Part shown: positions 1 to 5,792 of the stretch, one piece after another
Numbering within the stretch: position 1 is the stretch's first letter
How the letters are laid out: the number at the start of each line of letters is the position of its first letter
NCBI GenBank assembly: GCA_030595585.1
Contig: JAUVCY010000074.1
Span: 1 to 7,743, forward strand
DNA length: 7,743 nucleotides
DNA from: Thermoplasmatota archaeon
Lineage (GTDB): Archaea > Thermoplasmatota > Penumbrarchaeia > Penumbrarchaeales > Penumbrarchaeaceae
Reading direction: 5' to 3'
Notes under the pieces: model-generated
Database searches by the model: none
What the model was told of the DNA's origin: nothing
The model's input: the letters and a program-made list of their open reading frames with translations, nothing else
Translations under genes and position numbers: made by a program

Positions 1-1340
1 GCCCCCATGGCGAGAATAACAGTCGCGCTTCCGGTGACGATATCGCCGCCTGCGAAAACACCAGGGACGGTCGACTGCTGATCCTCATCAACCAGGATGT
101 ACCCATGTCTGGTGAGCTCCATGCCGGGTGTTGTCTGACCGATGATGGGATTTGAGGATGTACCCACAGCTATCACGACGGTGTCAGCCTCGATGAAGTG
201 TTCCGTATCCGGTATTGGTACAGGCCTCCTCCTCCCCCCCTCATCCGGCTCTCCCAGCTTCATCTTCTGAAGCTTGATACCCTTGACCCAGCCATTCTCA
301 CCAACGATCTCCATAGGATTTGACAGCCAGTGGAACTCCACACCTTCCTGATCAGCGTGATGGACCTCCTCCACCCTGGCAGGTGCCTGCTCCCTGGCAC
401 GTCGGTATACGATCATGGCGTTCTCGGCACCAAGTCTGGCGGCGGTCCTCACACAGTCCATGGCCACATTTCCGGCACCGATAACTGCGACCTTGTTCCC
501 ACAGCCAATAGGGGTGTGGCAATCTTTCACACCTGGCGGGTTCATCAGGTTCACCCTTGTAAGGAACTCGTTGGCCGACTGAACTCCGTTGAAGCCCTCA
601 CCGTTGAGGTTGAGGAACTTAGGAAGCCCCGCTCCCGTACCGATGAATATCGCATCGAAACCCAGCTCATCCTTCATCTGAGGAATTGTAAAGATCCTAC
701 CGATGGCATGGTTGGCGACGAACTTCACTCCCAGCTTTCTGACCTTCTCCAGTTCGGAATCGATGACGTTCTTGGGCAGACGGAACGAGGGGATGCCGTA
801 TTTCAGCACGCCTCCAAATGTGTGAAGGGCCTCGAAGATGGTAACGTCAACACCCGCGAGTGCTAGGTCCATGGCACATGCCAGCCCGGCAGGGCCAGAT
901 CCGACGATAGCGACCTTCCTTAGTGGTTTAACCTTGGGGACCTCCTCCCTCACGCAGACATTGTTGTTGACCGCCCAGTTGCCCACATACCTCTCCAGCT
1001 TTCCAATGGAAACCGGGTCATGCTTGATGCCCAGTATGCATTTCGCCTCGCACTGGACCTCCTGAGGGCAGACCCTTCCGCATACGGCGGGGAGCGGATT
1101 CTGCTCGGTAATTATCGTGTAGGATTCCTCCAGGTCTCCCTCCTTGATCGCCCGGATGAATCCGGGTATGTCGATGCCCACCGGACATCCCTTGACACAA
1201 AGCGGATTCTTGCACTGTATGCACCTTTCCGCCTCTTCCCTTGCCATTTCAGGGGTGTAACCTATTACCACATCCTCGAAGTTCTTCACCCTCTCCTTGG
1301 GGTCCTGTTCAGGACACGGTATCCTCGGTTTGAAAGCCAT
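1..1340 (-). CDS. nfnB: NfnB/SudA-type large subunit of NADH-dependent ferredoxin:NADP+ oxidoreductase (3'-truncated by window edge)
   Basis: Cytoplasmic flavoprotein of the glutamate-synthase-small-chain/NfnB/SudA family. With NfnA it is expected to couple NADPH to NADH plus reduced ferredoxin (reversible bifurcation). 446 residues are visible with no stop; the family is usually about 460-470 aa, so roughly 20 C-terminal residues lie outside. Seen: N-terminal Fe-S domain with C40, C43, C48, C52 and C87, C91, C97, C101 (two [4Fe-4S] clusters); FAD Rossmann motif GSGPAGL at 147-153; NADP(H) Rossmann motif VIGAGNVAMD at 286-295 followed by Y312-R313-R314, the pattern that usually holds the 2'-phosphate; C-terminal FAD motif FAGGDIVTGSAT from 429. 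The ATG at 1340-1338 overlaps the nfnA stop by one base. No glutamate synthase large subunit is visible, so a GOGAT role is less likely than Nfn. The sulfide dehydrogenase (SudA) label cannot be excluded. Confidence 0.9.
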   Translation of the reverse strand, partial: MAFKPRIPCPEQDPKERVKNFEDVVIGYTPEMAREEAERCIQCKNPLCVKGCPVGIDIPGFIRAIKEGDLEESYTIITEQNPLPAVCGRVCPQEVQCEAKCILGIKHDPVSIGKLERYVGNWAVNNNVCVREEVPKVKPLRKVAIVGSGPAGLACAMDLALAGVDVTIFEALHTFGGVLKYGIPSFRLPKNVIDSELEKVRKLGVKFVANHAIGRIFTIPQMKDELGFDAIFIGTGAGLPKFLNLNGEGFNGVQSANEFLTRVNLMNPPGVKDCHTPIGCGNKVAVIGAGNVAMDCVRTAARLGAENAMIVYRRAREQAPARVEEVHHADQEGVEFHWLSNPMEIVGENGWVKGIKLQKMKLGEPDEGGRRRPVPIPDTEHFIEADTVVIAVGTSSNPIIGQTTPGMELTRHGYILVDEDQQSTVPGVFAGGDIVTGSATVILAMG

Positions 1341-2200
1341 CAGATCACCCCCTCGGCCTTCTTTCTGGCCTTGCATTCGTCATCATAACATTCCTGGGAG
1401 CGGGTCTCCTCCTTCTGGAACCTTCTCTGCCTTGACATAAGCTCCCCCCAGTCCACTTTGTGGGCGTCGAAATCCGGGCCATCCACACAGGCGAACTTCA
1501 CCTCGTCGTCGATGGTCACCCTGCAGGAGCCGCACATGCCGATTCCATCCACCATTATGGTGTTCAGGGACACTATGGTCTTGACGTTGTATTTTTTTGT
1601 AACCTCGGCGCACGCTTTCATCATAACGACCGGCCCAATGGCGACGACCTCGACAATGTCCGGATTTCTCTGGAGCACATCATCCAGCACCGTGGTCACG
1701 AACCCCTTGGACCCGAAGCTGCCGTCATCGGTTGCAATGTGGAACTCATCAGAATACCTCATGAACCTATCTGACCAGAAGATCAGGTCTGCAGTTCTGA
1801 ACCCCATGATGGAGATGGTGTGGTTCCCCACCTCTTTGTACTTTCGTAGCTGTGGAAAGATCGGGGCGACTCCCAATCCACCTCCAATGAGCACAACCCT
1901 TCCCTCTTTCTTGTCGATATGGCTGGGAATGCCGAGCGGGCCCAGAAGGTCCATTAGGTAGTCCCCCTCCTTGAGCTCCAGCATCTCCCTTGAGGATCGA
2001 CCAACTGCCTGAATAACAAGTGTGATGGTCTCCTTTTCAAGGTCGTAGTCAGCTATTGTCAGGGGGATCCTCTCTCCTCCTTCCCTTATCCTGACCATTA
2101 CGAACTGACCGGGCTCTGATGCCTTGGCCAGATCTGGTGCGAGGATCTCCCACAGGAAGGTGACCGGTGAGAACTGTTCGTGACGGATTATCTGAAACAT
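1340..2200 (-). CDS. nfnA: NfnA/SudB-type small subunit, ferredoxin-NADP reductase/PyrK-like flavoprotein
   Basis: 286 aa, full length for the family (about 280). It is the FAD and [2Fe-2S] subunit that pairs with NfnB and binds NAD(H). Seen: FAD-binding RIPLTIAD at 44-51; GPLG at 87-90; nucleotide-binding GGGLGVAP at 106-113; and near the C-terminus D218, C223, C226 and C238, in the arrangement D-x4-C-x2-C-x11-C. From memory of structural work on Thermotoga NfnA, an aspartate replaces the fourth cysteine as [2Fe-2S] ligand; this sequence fits that pattern. It is the first gene of the minus-strand operon, with GGAGAG upstream, and its TGA overlaps the nfnB ATG. The tail carries an extra C271-x4-C276 pair in a charged segment. 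DHODH electron-transfer subunit PyrK is a relative, but the NfnB neighbour decides the call. Confidence 0.92.
   Translation of the reverse strand: MFQIIRHEQFSPVTFLWEILAPDLAKASEPGQFVMVRIREGGERIPLTIADYDLEKETITLVIQAVGRSSREMLELKEGDYLMDLLGPLGIPSHIDKKEGRVVLIGGGLGVAPIFPQLRKYKEVGNHTISIMGFRTADLIFWSDRFMRYSDEFHIATDDGSFGSKGFVTTVLDDVLQRNPDIVEVVAIGPVVMMKACAEVTKKYNVKTIVSLNTIMVDGIGMCGSCRVTIDDEVKFACVDGPDFDAHKVDWGELMSRQRRFQKEETRSQECYDDECKARKKAEGVI
1343..1354 (-). promoter_or_regulatory. Ribosome-binding site of nfnB inside the end of nfnA
   Basis: The minus strand reads GAGGGGGTGATC just before the ATG at 1340. The GGTGATC part matches the complement of a typical 16S rRNA 3' end. It lies within the last codons of nfnA, which supports coupled translation of the two subunits and fixes the nfnB start. 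Confidence 0.6.
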
Positions 2201-2205
2201 AGAAG

Positions 2206-2211
2206 CTCTCC
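2206..2211 (-). promoter_or_regulatory. Ribosome-binding site of nfnA
   Basis: The minus strand reads GGAGAG, five bases before the ATG at 2200. It supports this start and implies that the nfn transcript has a 5' leader rather than being leaderless. Confidence 0.55.
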
Positions 2212-2311
2212 ATATTCATTTTATTGTGGACCTGGACGATTGTATGTGGAGGGTCCGTTTCCCGGCATGATGTTCAGATATTTGAATTTTAATGTAAATG
2301 GTTATACGATA

Positions 2312-2328
2312 CAATATTCGTTATATTG
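2312..2328. repeat. 17-bp dyad, candidate operator
   Basis: CAATAT-tcgtt-ATATTG, perfect 6-bp arms around a 5-bp spacer, about 110 bases upstream of the nfnA start. Its right arm also forms a TATA-like TTATATTG on the plus strand. It could be a dimeric-regulator site; the AT-rich context makes chance dyads common. Confidence 0.35.
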
Positions 2329-2436
2329 ACCGGAACAGAAATATTACCCTCATGGAAAAAGAGGCCGGGCATTACCTGGTCTACCAATGTATCCATATTT
2401 GCAGCGGATGTTTTTCACATATTACACGCCAATAAC

Positions 2437-2488
2437 AGATGTTCAACTATCACTTAAATTAAAATATATATGTTGTTATTCAACATCT
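2437..2488. repeat. Imperfect inverted repeat with a nested 17-bp dyad
   Basis: AGATGTTCAA (2437-2446) and TTCAACATCT (2479-2488) pair at 9 of 10 positions across 32 bases. The right half is itself a perfect dyad, ATGTTG-ttatt-CAACAT (2470-2486), with the same 6-5-6 geometry as the dyad at 2312-2328. The spacer contains an AT-rich TATATA run. Either a regulator-binding cluster or chance. Confidence 0.35.
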
Positions 2489-2661
2489 AACATTATTCGT
2501 AATTATGCAGAGATTTAATTTGAAATAATAACAATATTTTCTCCGAAACAGCTGAATTATATAAATGAACCATATGAAAAATTACGGGAATTTAGAATTA
2601 ATTTTAACAATGATATCATATTAATATCTAAATATTGCACATTGAGCGGCACATATCCTCA

Positions 2662-2681
2662 ATATTATTAACATATTATTA
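2662..2681. repeat. Tandem 9-bp repeat at 11-bp period
   Basis: ATATTATTA occurs at 2662-2670 and again at 2673-2681, close to one DNA helical turn apart and about 80-100 bases upstream of the zinc-ribbon gene. Side-by-side sites on one face of DNA are typical of cooperative binders, but low-complexity AT sequence can give this by chance. Confidence 0.3.
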
Positions 2682-2732
2682 GATTTAATGGCCATGATAT
2701 TGAATTATTGATTCCCGATTAAAGCTAAATTA

Positions 2733-2740
2733 TTTATAAT
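2733..2740 (+). promoter_or_regulatory. Archaeal-type TATA box of the zinc-ribbon/nuo transcript
   Basis: TTTATAAT is centred about 26 bases before position 2762-2763. At usual archaeal TATA-to-start spacing, transcription would begin at or next to the ATG at 2763, giving a leaderless mRNA. It lies within a 14-bp palindrome, AATTAT-tt-ATAATT (2728-2741). No good Shine-Dalgarno sequence precedes 2763, which agrees with a leaderless start. Confidence 0.5.
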
Positions 2741-2762
2741 TAATTGATGCTATAACATATTC

Positions 2763-3194
2763 ATGCAATTGATGATGTCAAAGGAGAATATGAGGGAGAT
2801 CATCGCGCATGGGACTTACCTCAGATCGTTCTGTCCCCATTGCAATGATGTCCTGATCGTGGACGACTTGTTGAAACTGATAATCATCGACGAGAGTGGA
2901 GAGCAGGGAGAATTGATCCTCAGCCCCTATCTGAACGTATTCCGAAGCGAATCCACCATTCAGATCCCTGACAGATCTATTGCAAAGGACATCAGGTGCC
3001 CCTGCTGTTCCGCCAGCCTGATAGTAAAGGACCGGGACTGCGAGCACTGCCATTCCAGCGTTGTGAAGATCCTCGTGGAGGCAGTATCCCACAGAATAGA
3101 TTTCTACATCTGTTCCAGGAAAGGGTGCAAATGGCACGGCCTCAGTCAGTTGGATGCCCAGGACATATGCCTGGAAGACAGTGATGAATGGTAG
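2763..3194 (+). CDS. Cysteine-rich zinc-ribbon protein, function unknown
   Basis: 143 aa, not recognised as a named family. It has four cysteine pairs: C24-x2-C27 (CPHC), C79-x2-C82 (CPCC, with C81 also Cys), C93-x2-C96 (CEHC) and C117-x4-C122 followed by W124-H125. This spacing suggests two four-Cys metal sites, probably zinc ribbons or rubredoxin-like knuckles, joined by a short beta-rich segment at about 38-75. There is no signal peptide or membrane segment, so it is probably cytosolic. It is the first gene of the plus-strand group, 32 bases before the 40-aa ORF. Being first before the nuo-like genes hints at an accessory, assembly or regulatory role, but that is inference. Start: the ATG at 2763 fits a leaderless transcript; in-frame ATGs at 2772, 2775 and 2790 are alternatives, the last after AAGGAG at only 3 bases spacing. 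Confidence 0.8.
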   Translation: MQLMMSKENMREIIAHGTYLRSFCPHCNDVLIVDDLLKLIIIDESGEQGELILSPYLNVFRSESTIQIPDRSIAKDIRCPCCSASLIVKDRDCEHCHSSVVKILVEAVSHRIDFYICSRKGCKWHGLSQLDAQDICLEDSDEW

Positions 3195-3220
3195 CACCAC
3201 CCCGGCGAGGGGGAGAGGTG
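3195..3220 (+). promoter_or_regulatory. GC-rich hairpin overlapping a ribosome-binding site
   Basis: Directly after the zinc-ribbon stop, CACC (3195-3198) can pair with GGTG (3217-3220) and CCCC (3200-3203) with GGGG (3209-3212). The 3' side is the GGAGAGGTG that serves as Shine-Dalgarno for the ATG at 3227. No T-run follows, so it is not a typical intrinsic terminator. It could mask the ribosome site or act as an RNA-processing point. Confidence 0.35.
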
Positions 3221-3226
3221 GATAAC

Positions 3227-3349
3227 ATGAACAAACATAATTTCCTATTAGAGGGGGAGAATGTCCCAGGGCTGTGGTTGGTATCACCCATGAGGTTGCA
3301 CGGACAATATACCGCATCCGTGGAACGATCGGGAGGGATCGGAATATGA
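3227..3349 (+). CDS. Probable small protein or leader peptide, 40 aa
   Basis: ATG at 3227, TGA at 3347-3349, 40 residues beginning MNKHNFLLEG. Two features favour a real gene: a strong GGAGAGGTG (3212-3220) six bases before the ATG, and a stop that overlaps the next start as ATGA (nuoE ATG at 3346). The same ATGA overlap joins nuoF to the large-subunit gene. It fills almost all of the gap between the zinc-ribbon gene and nuoE. No cysteines, no membrane helix and no recognisable domain are seen. It may be a small subunit, or a peptide whose translation feeds ribosomes into nuoE. Chance is possible at this length. Confidence 0.45.
   Translation: MNKHNFLLEGENVPGLWLVSPMRLHGQYTASVERSGGIGI
3331..3336 (+). 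promoter_or_regulatory. Ribosome-binding site of nuoE
   Basis: GGGAGG lies nine bases before the ATG at 3346 and favours that start over an upstream in-frame GTG at 3274, which would add 24 residues not expected for the family. Confidence 0.55.
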
Positions 3350-3849
3350 CGGAATATATGCAATACGATGAGGAACGGATGAGAGTTATACTTGAGGAGA
3401 ACGGTTCGGATGTGAAGAACCTGATCCCCATACTTCAGGCAACCCAGGAGGCGTTCGGATACCTTCCATCTTCCGGAATTGGAGCCGTAGCCGAGGAGTT
3501 GAGGATCTCGGAGGATGTCATCTTCGGAGTGGCCACCTTCTACACGCACTTCAAGTTCACAAAACCTGGAAAACACATCGTTAAAACCTGCATGGGCACA
3601 GCCTGTTTTGTCAAGGGCGCCGATAACCTGCAGGAGATCCTCAAAGATCGCCTCAAGATAGAGCCAGGGCAGACAACCGAGGACGGGGTGATAACCTATG
3701 AAAGGGTCGCCTGCCTGGGATGCTGTGCATTGGCACCCACCATTGTGATCGACAATGAGGTCTACGGCAAGATGACCTCCAACAAGCTGACAGCCCTTCT
3801 GGATGATATCGACAAGGAGAGGAAGGGAGAGGAGAAGGGAGGTGAGTGA
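3346..3849 (+). CDS. nuoE: NuoE/HydC-type thioredoxin-like [2Fe-2S] subunit
   Basis: 167 aa, the normal length for the 24-kDa subunit family (NuoE, HydC, HndA). It carries one [2Fe-2S] cluster and sits beside the FMN subunit in NADH dehydrogenases, NAD-linked hydrogenases and formate dehydrogenases. Seen: an N-terminal helical region with LIPILQATQEAFGYLP (26-41); VIFGVATFYTHF (58-69); cluster ligands C82-x4-C87 in CMGTACFVKG and C123-x3-C127 in CLGCC; and a charged Lys/Glu-rich tail. The start chosen has GGGAGG nine bases upstream and overlaps the stop of the preceding 40-aa ORF. The stop lies 2 bases before the nuoF ATG. In bifurcating HydABC-type enzymes this subunit pairs with a NuoF like the one that follows. 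Confidence 0.93.
   Translation: MTEYMQYDEERMRVILEENGSDVKNLIPILQATQEAFGYLPSSGIGAVAEELRISEDVIFGVATFYTHFKFTKPGKHIVKTCMGTACFVKGADNLQEILKDRLKIEPGQTTEDGVITYERVACLGCCALAPTIVIDNEVYGKMTSNKLTALLDDIDKERKGEEKGGE
3838..3845 (+). promoter_or_regulatory. Ribosome-binding site of nuoF
   Basis: GGAGGTGA is a near-perfect Shine-Dalgarno sequence, six bases before the ATG at 3852. An in-frame GTG at 3846 directly abuts it with no spacing, so the ATG is the better start. Confidence 0.7.
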
Positions 3850-3851
3850 TC

Positions 3852-5792
3852 ATGGGCGATCTGAAGGAATTGAGAGCCACCTCCGAGAGGAGATGGGAGG
3901 AGCTGCAGAAGGCGGAGCGAACGATATATATCGGTGCCGCTTCCTGCGGACACGCGGCCGGTGTCGTGAAGGTGCAGAGTGCGATAGAGTCCTTTGTTCC
4001 AGAGGAGGAAGGGAAGATCACCATCGTTGAGGTGGGGTGCTTCGGCATGTGCAGCTTCGAACCCATGGTCTATATCCAGATCGATGGAAACCACCCGGTG
4101 GTATATGGCAACCAGACAGCAGATTCTGTAGTGTCACTTCTCGACGAGACGTTGAATAAGAAGAGCTACCCCACCGAGGGACTGCTCGGCGTTCTTGGCA
4201 AGGGTTTCAATGGCCTGCCCAGCATATACGACCACCCGATGATCAAACCCCAGAAGAGGATAATCCTGGAGAATGTGGGCATCATCGATCCAACGAATAT
4301 CGAGCATTATCTGGCAAGGGGTGGTTTCTCGGGACTCGAGAAGGCAATGGAAAAAAAGCCTGAAGAGGTCATCGCCATAGTCAAGGAATCGGGCCTGAGA
4401 GGGAGGGGGGGAGCTGGATTTCCAACAGGTCTGAAATGGCAGTTCTGCGCAGATGAAAAGAGCGATAGAAAGTACATCATCTGCAATGCTGACGAAGGGG
4501 ACCCCGGGGCGTTCATGGACCGGAGCGTTCTCGAAGGGGACCCTTTCAGGGTGATCGAGGGATTGATCATAGGCGGATACGCCATGGGGGCCAATTTCGG
4601 CTATATCTACGTCAGGAAGGAGTATCCCCTTGCCATCTTGAGGCTCCACATCGCGATAAGGGATTGCCAGGAGCAGGGGCTTCTTGGAGAGAATATCCTG
4701 GGGTCGGGTTTCGACCTGAACCTCGAGATAATGGAAGGTGCCGGGGCGTTCGTATGTGGTGAGGAGACCGCGATGATAGCCTCCATCATGGGTAAAAGAG
4801 GGATGCCGTCTCCCCGGCCTCCGTTCCCGGCCCAGAAAGGACTATGGGGACATCCAACGAACATCAACAACGTGAAGACACTTGCAAGCATCCCCGCCAT
4901 AATGCGGGAGGGGGCCGGCTGGTTCAATAGCACGGGCACCGAAGGGACAAAGGGAACTGCCGTGTTCGCCCTGACCGGAAAACTTCAGAACTCCGGCCTG
5001 GTGGAGGTCCCGATGGGGACGACCCTGAGGGAGATAATATTCGATATCGGCGGTGGAATGGTGGAGGGAAAACACTTCAAGGCGGTCCAGACAGGAGGGC
5101 CATCGGGAGGATGCCTGCCGGAAAGCGCCCTTGACTACAAGGTCGATTTCGAATCCCTGAAGGAGGCCGGCACTATTATGGGCTCCGGCGGCATGATCGT
5201 CATGGACGAGGATACTTGTATTGTCGATGTGGCCCACTATTTCCTCTCGTTCACACAGGATGAGTCCTGCGGAAAGTGCTCCCCCTGCCGTATAGGAACA
5301 AAACAGATGCTCGATATACTCACAAAAATCAAGAGCGGCGATGGCACCCGGGAGGACCTGGAAGAGCTTTCAATCGTCGCCTGGACCGTTCAGAACGGAT
5401 CGCTGTGTGCACTTGGACAGACCGCCCCCAATCCGGTCTCCTCAACACTCCGATATTTCATGGAGGAATACGACGAGCACATCGACCTCGGCAAATGCAG
5501 GGCAAAGGTATGCAAACCGATAATTCAATATTCGATAGATGAGGTGAAATGTATCGGATGTGGCGCCTGCCAGAAAAGATGTCCTGTAAGTGCGATCACC
5601 GAGACGGACAGGCGGGTAACGGCGGTAAAAGGGTCGAAGAACGTGATCAGGACCATCAGCCCGGAAACATGCATCAGGTGCGGCCTGTGCATTGAGACGT
5701 GCCCATCAAGCGTCAGCGCGATCTCAAAGATATCTCCATTATTGAACCAGAAAGGTGGGTCTGAAGATCCGATAGGAGGGGGTGGTGCATGA
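3852..5792 (+). CDS. nuoF: NuoF/HydB-type FMN- and NAD(H)-binding subunit with extra ferredoxin domain
   Basis: 646 aa, longer than plain NuoF (about 430) and close to HydB/HndC. Domains in order: a thioredoxin-like N-terminus (1-105) with C32, C63 and C67; the NuoF core with GRGGAGFPTG (184-193), NADEGDPGAF (212-221) and GAGAFVCGEETA (296-307), which bind FMN and NAD(H); a [4Fe-4S] site at C473, C476, C479 and C519; a linker with H543-x5-C549-x4-C554; and a C-terminal 2x[4Fe-4S] ferredoxin, C567/C570/C573/C577 and C607/C610/C613/C617. It should oxidise NADH or reduce NAD+ and exchange electrons with ferredoxin and the next subunit. Odd: the first ligand of the usual C-x4-C of the N-terminal [2Fe-2S] site appears to be I27. 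Its TGA overlaps the next gene's ATG. HydB-type electron bifurcation is inferred from architecture only. Confidence 0.94.
   Translation: MGDLKELRATSERRWEELQKAERTIYIGAASCGHAAGVVKVQSAIESFVPEEEGKITIVEVGCFGMCSFEPMVYIQIDGNHPVVYGNQTADSVVSLLDETLNKKSYPTEGLLGVLGKGFNGLPSIYDHPMIKPQKRIILENVGIIDPTNIEHYLARGGFSGLEKAMEKKPEEVIAIVKESGLRGRGGAGFPTGLKWQFCADEKSDRKYIICNADEGDPGAFMDRSVLEGDPFRVIEGLIIGGYAMGANFGYIYVRKEYPLAILRLHIAIRDCQEQGLLGENILGSGFDLNLEIMEGAGAFVCGEETAMIASIMGKRGMPSPRPPFPAQKGLWGHPTNINNVKTLASIPAIMREGAGWFNSTGTEGTKGTAVFALTGKLQNSGLVEVPMGTTLREIIFDIGGGMVEGKHFKAVQTGGPSGGCLPESALDYKVDFESLKEAGTIMGSGGMIVMDEDTCIVDVAHYFLSFTQDESCGKCSPCRIGTKQMLDILTKIKSGDGTREDLEELSIVAWTVQNGSLCALGQTAPNPVSSTLRYFMEEYDEHIDLGKCRAKVCKPIIQYSIDEVKCIGCGACQKRCPVSAITETDRRVTAVKGSKNVIRTISPETCIRCGLCIETCPSSVSAISKISPLLNQKGGSEDPIGGGGA
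5775..5779 (+). promoter_or_regulatory. Ribosome-binding site of the large-subunit gene
   Basis: GGAGG, nine bases before the ATG at 5789 (twelve before the adjacent ATG at 5792). It favours the first ATG, which also gives the ATGA overlap with nuoF. Confidence 0.5.

Larger units (their letters stand above)
2201..2762. other. AT-rich divergent intergenic region
   Basis: 562 bases separate the divergent nfn operon and the zinc-ribbon/nuo genes. The stretch from about 2280 onward is much more AT-rich than the flanking genes, apart from a short GC-richer patch near 2350-2415. It must hold the promoters of both directions. It contains two 17-bp dyads of the same 6-5-6 layout (2312-2328 and 2470-2486), a longer imperfect inverted repeat (2437-2488), an 11-bp-period tandem repeat (2662-2681), and TATA-like elements at 2557-2564 and 2733-2740. 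I see no tRNA, no terminator with a T-run, and no convincing protein gene. Only very short ORFs occur (27 aa at 2352-2435 plus; 35 aa at 2289-2396 minus; 19 aa at 2565-2624 plus). Confidence 0.7.

Noticed and set aside
1..1340. Glutamate synthase small chain
   Set aside because: The sequence family fits, but the partner gene is NfnA/SudB-type and no large GOGAT subunit is seen, so the Nfn/Sud role is preferred.
330..2000. Plus-strand reading frames opposite the nfn genes, including 330-866 and 1458-1961
   Set aside because: They are complements of well-recognised nfnA/nfnB codons and show no family resemblance, so they are shadows.
2511..2689. Direct repeat AGATTTAAT at 2511-2519 and 2681-2689
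   Set aside because: Nine bases in strongly AT-biased DNA 170 bases apart is within what chance gives.
2201..2762. CRISPR array, tRNA, insertion sequence or attachment site in the gap
   Set aside because: No regularly spaced repeats, no cloverleaf sequence, no transposase fragment and no target-site duplications were seen.
3274..3345. 24-residue N-terminal extension of NuoE from a GTG at 3274
   Set aside because: Shine-Dalgarno placement, the expected family N-terminus and the ATGA overlap all favour the ATG at 3346.
3846..3851. GTG start for NuoF at 3846
   Set aside because: It abuts the GGAGGTGA ribosome site with no spacing; the ATG six bases downstream has normal spacing.
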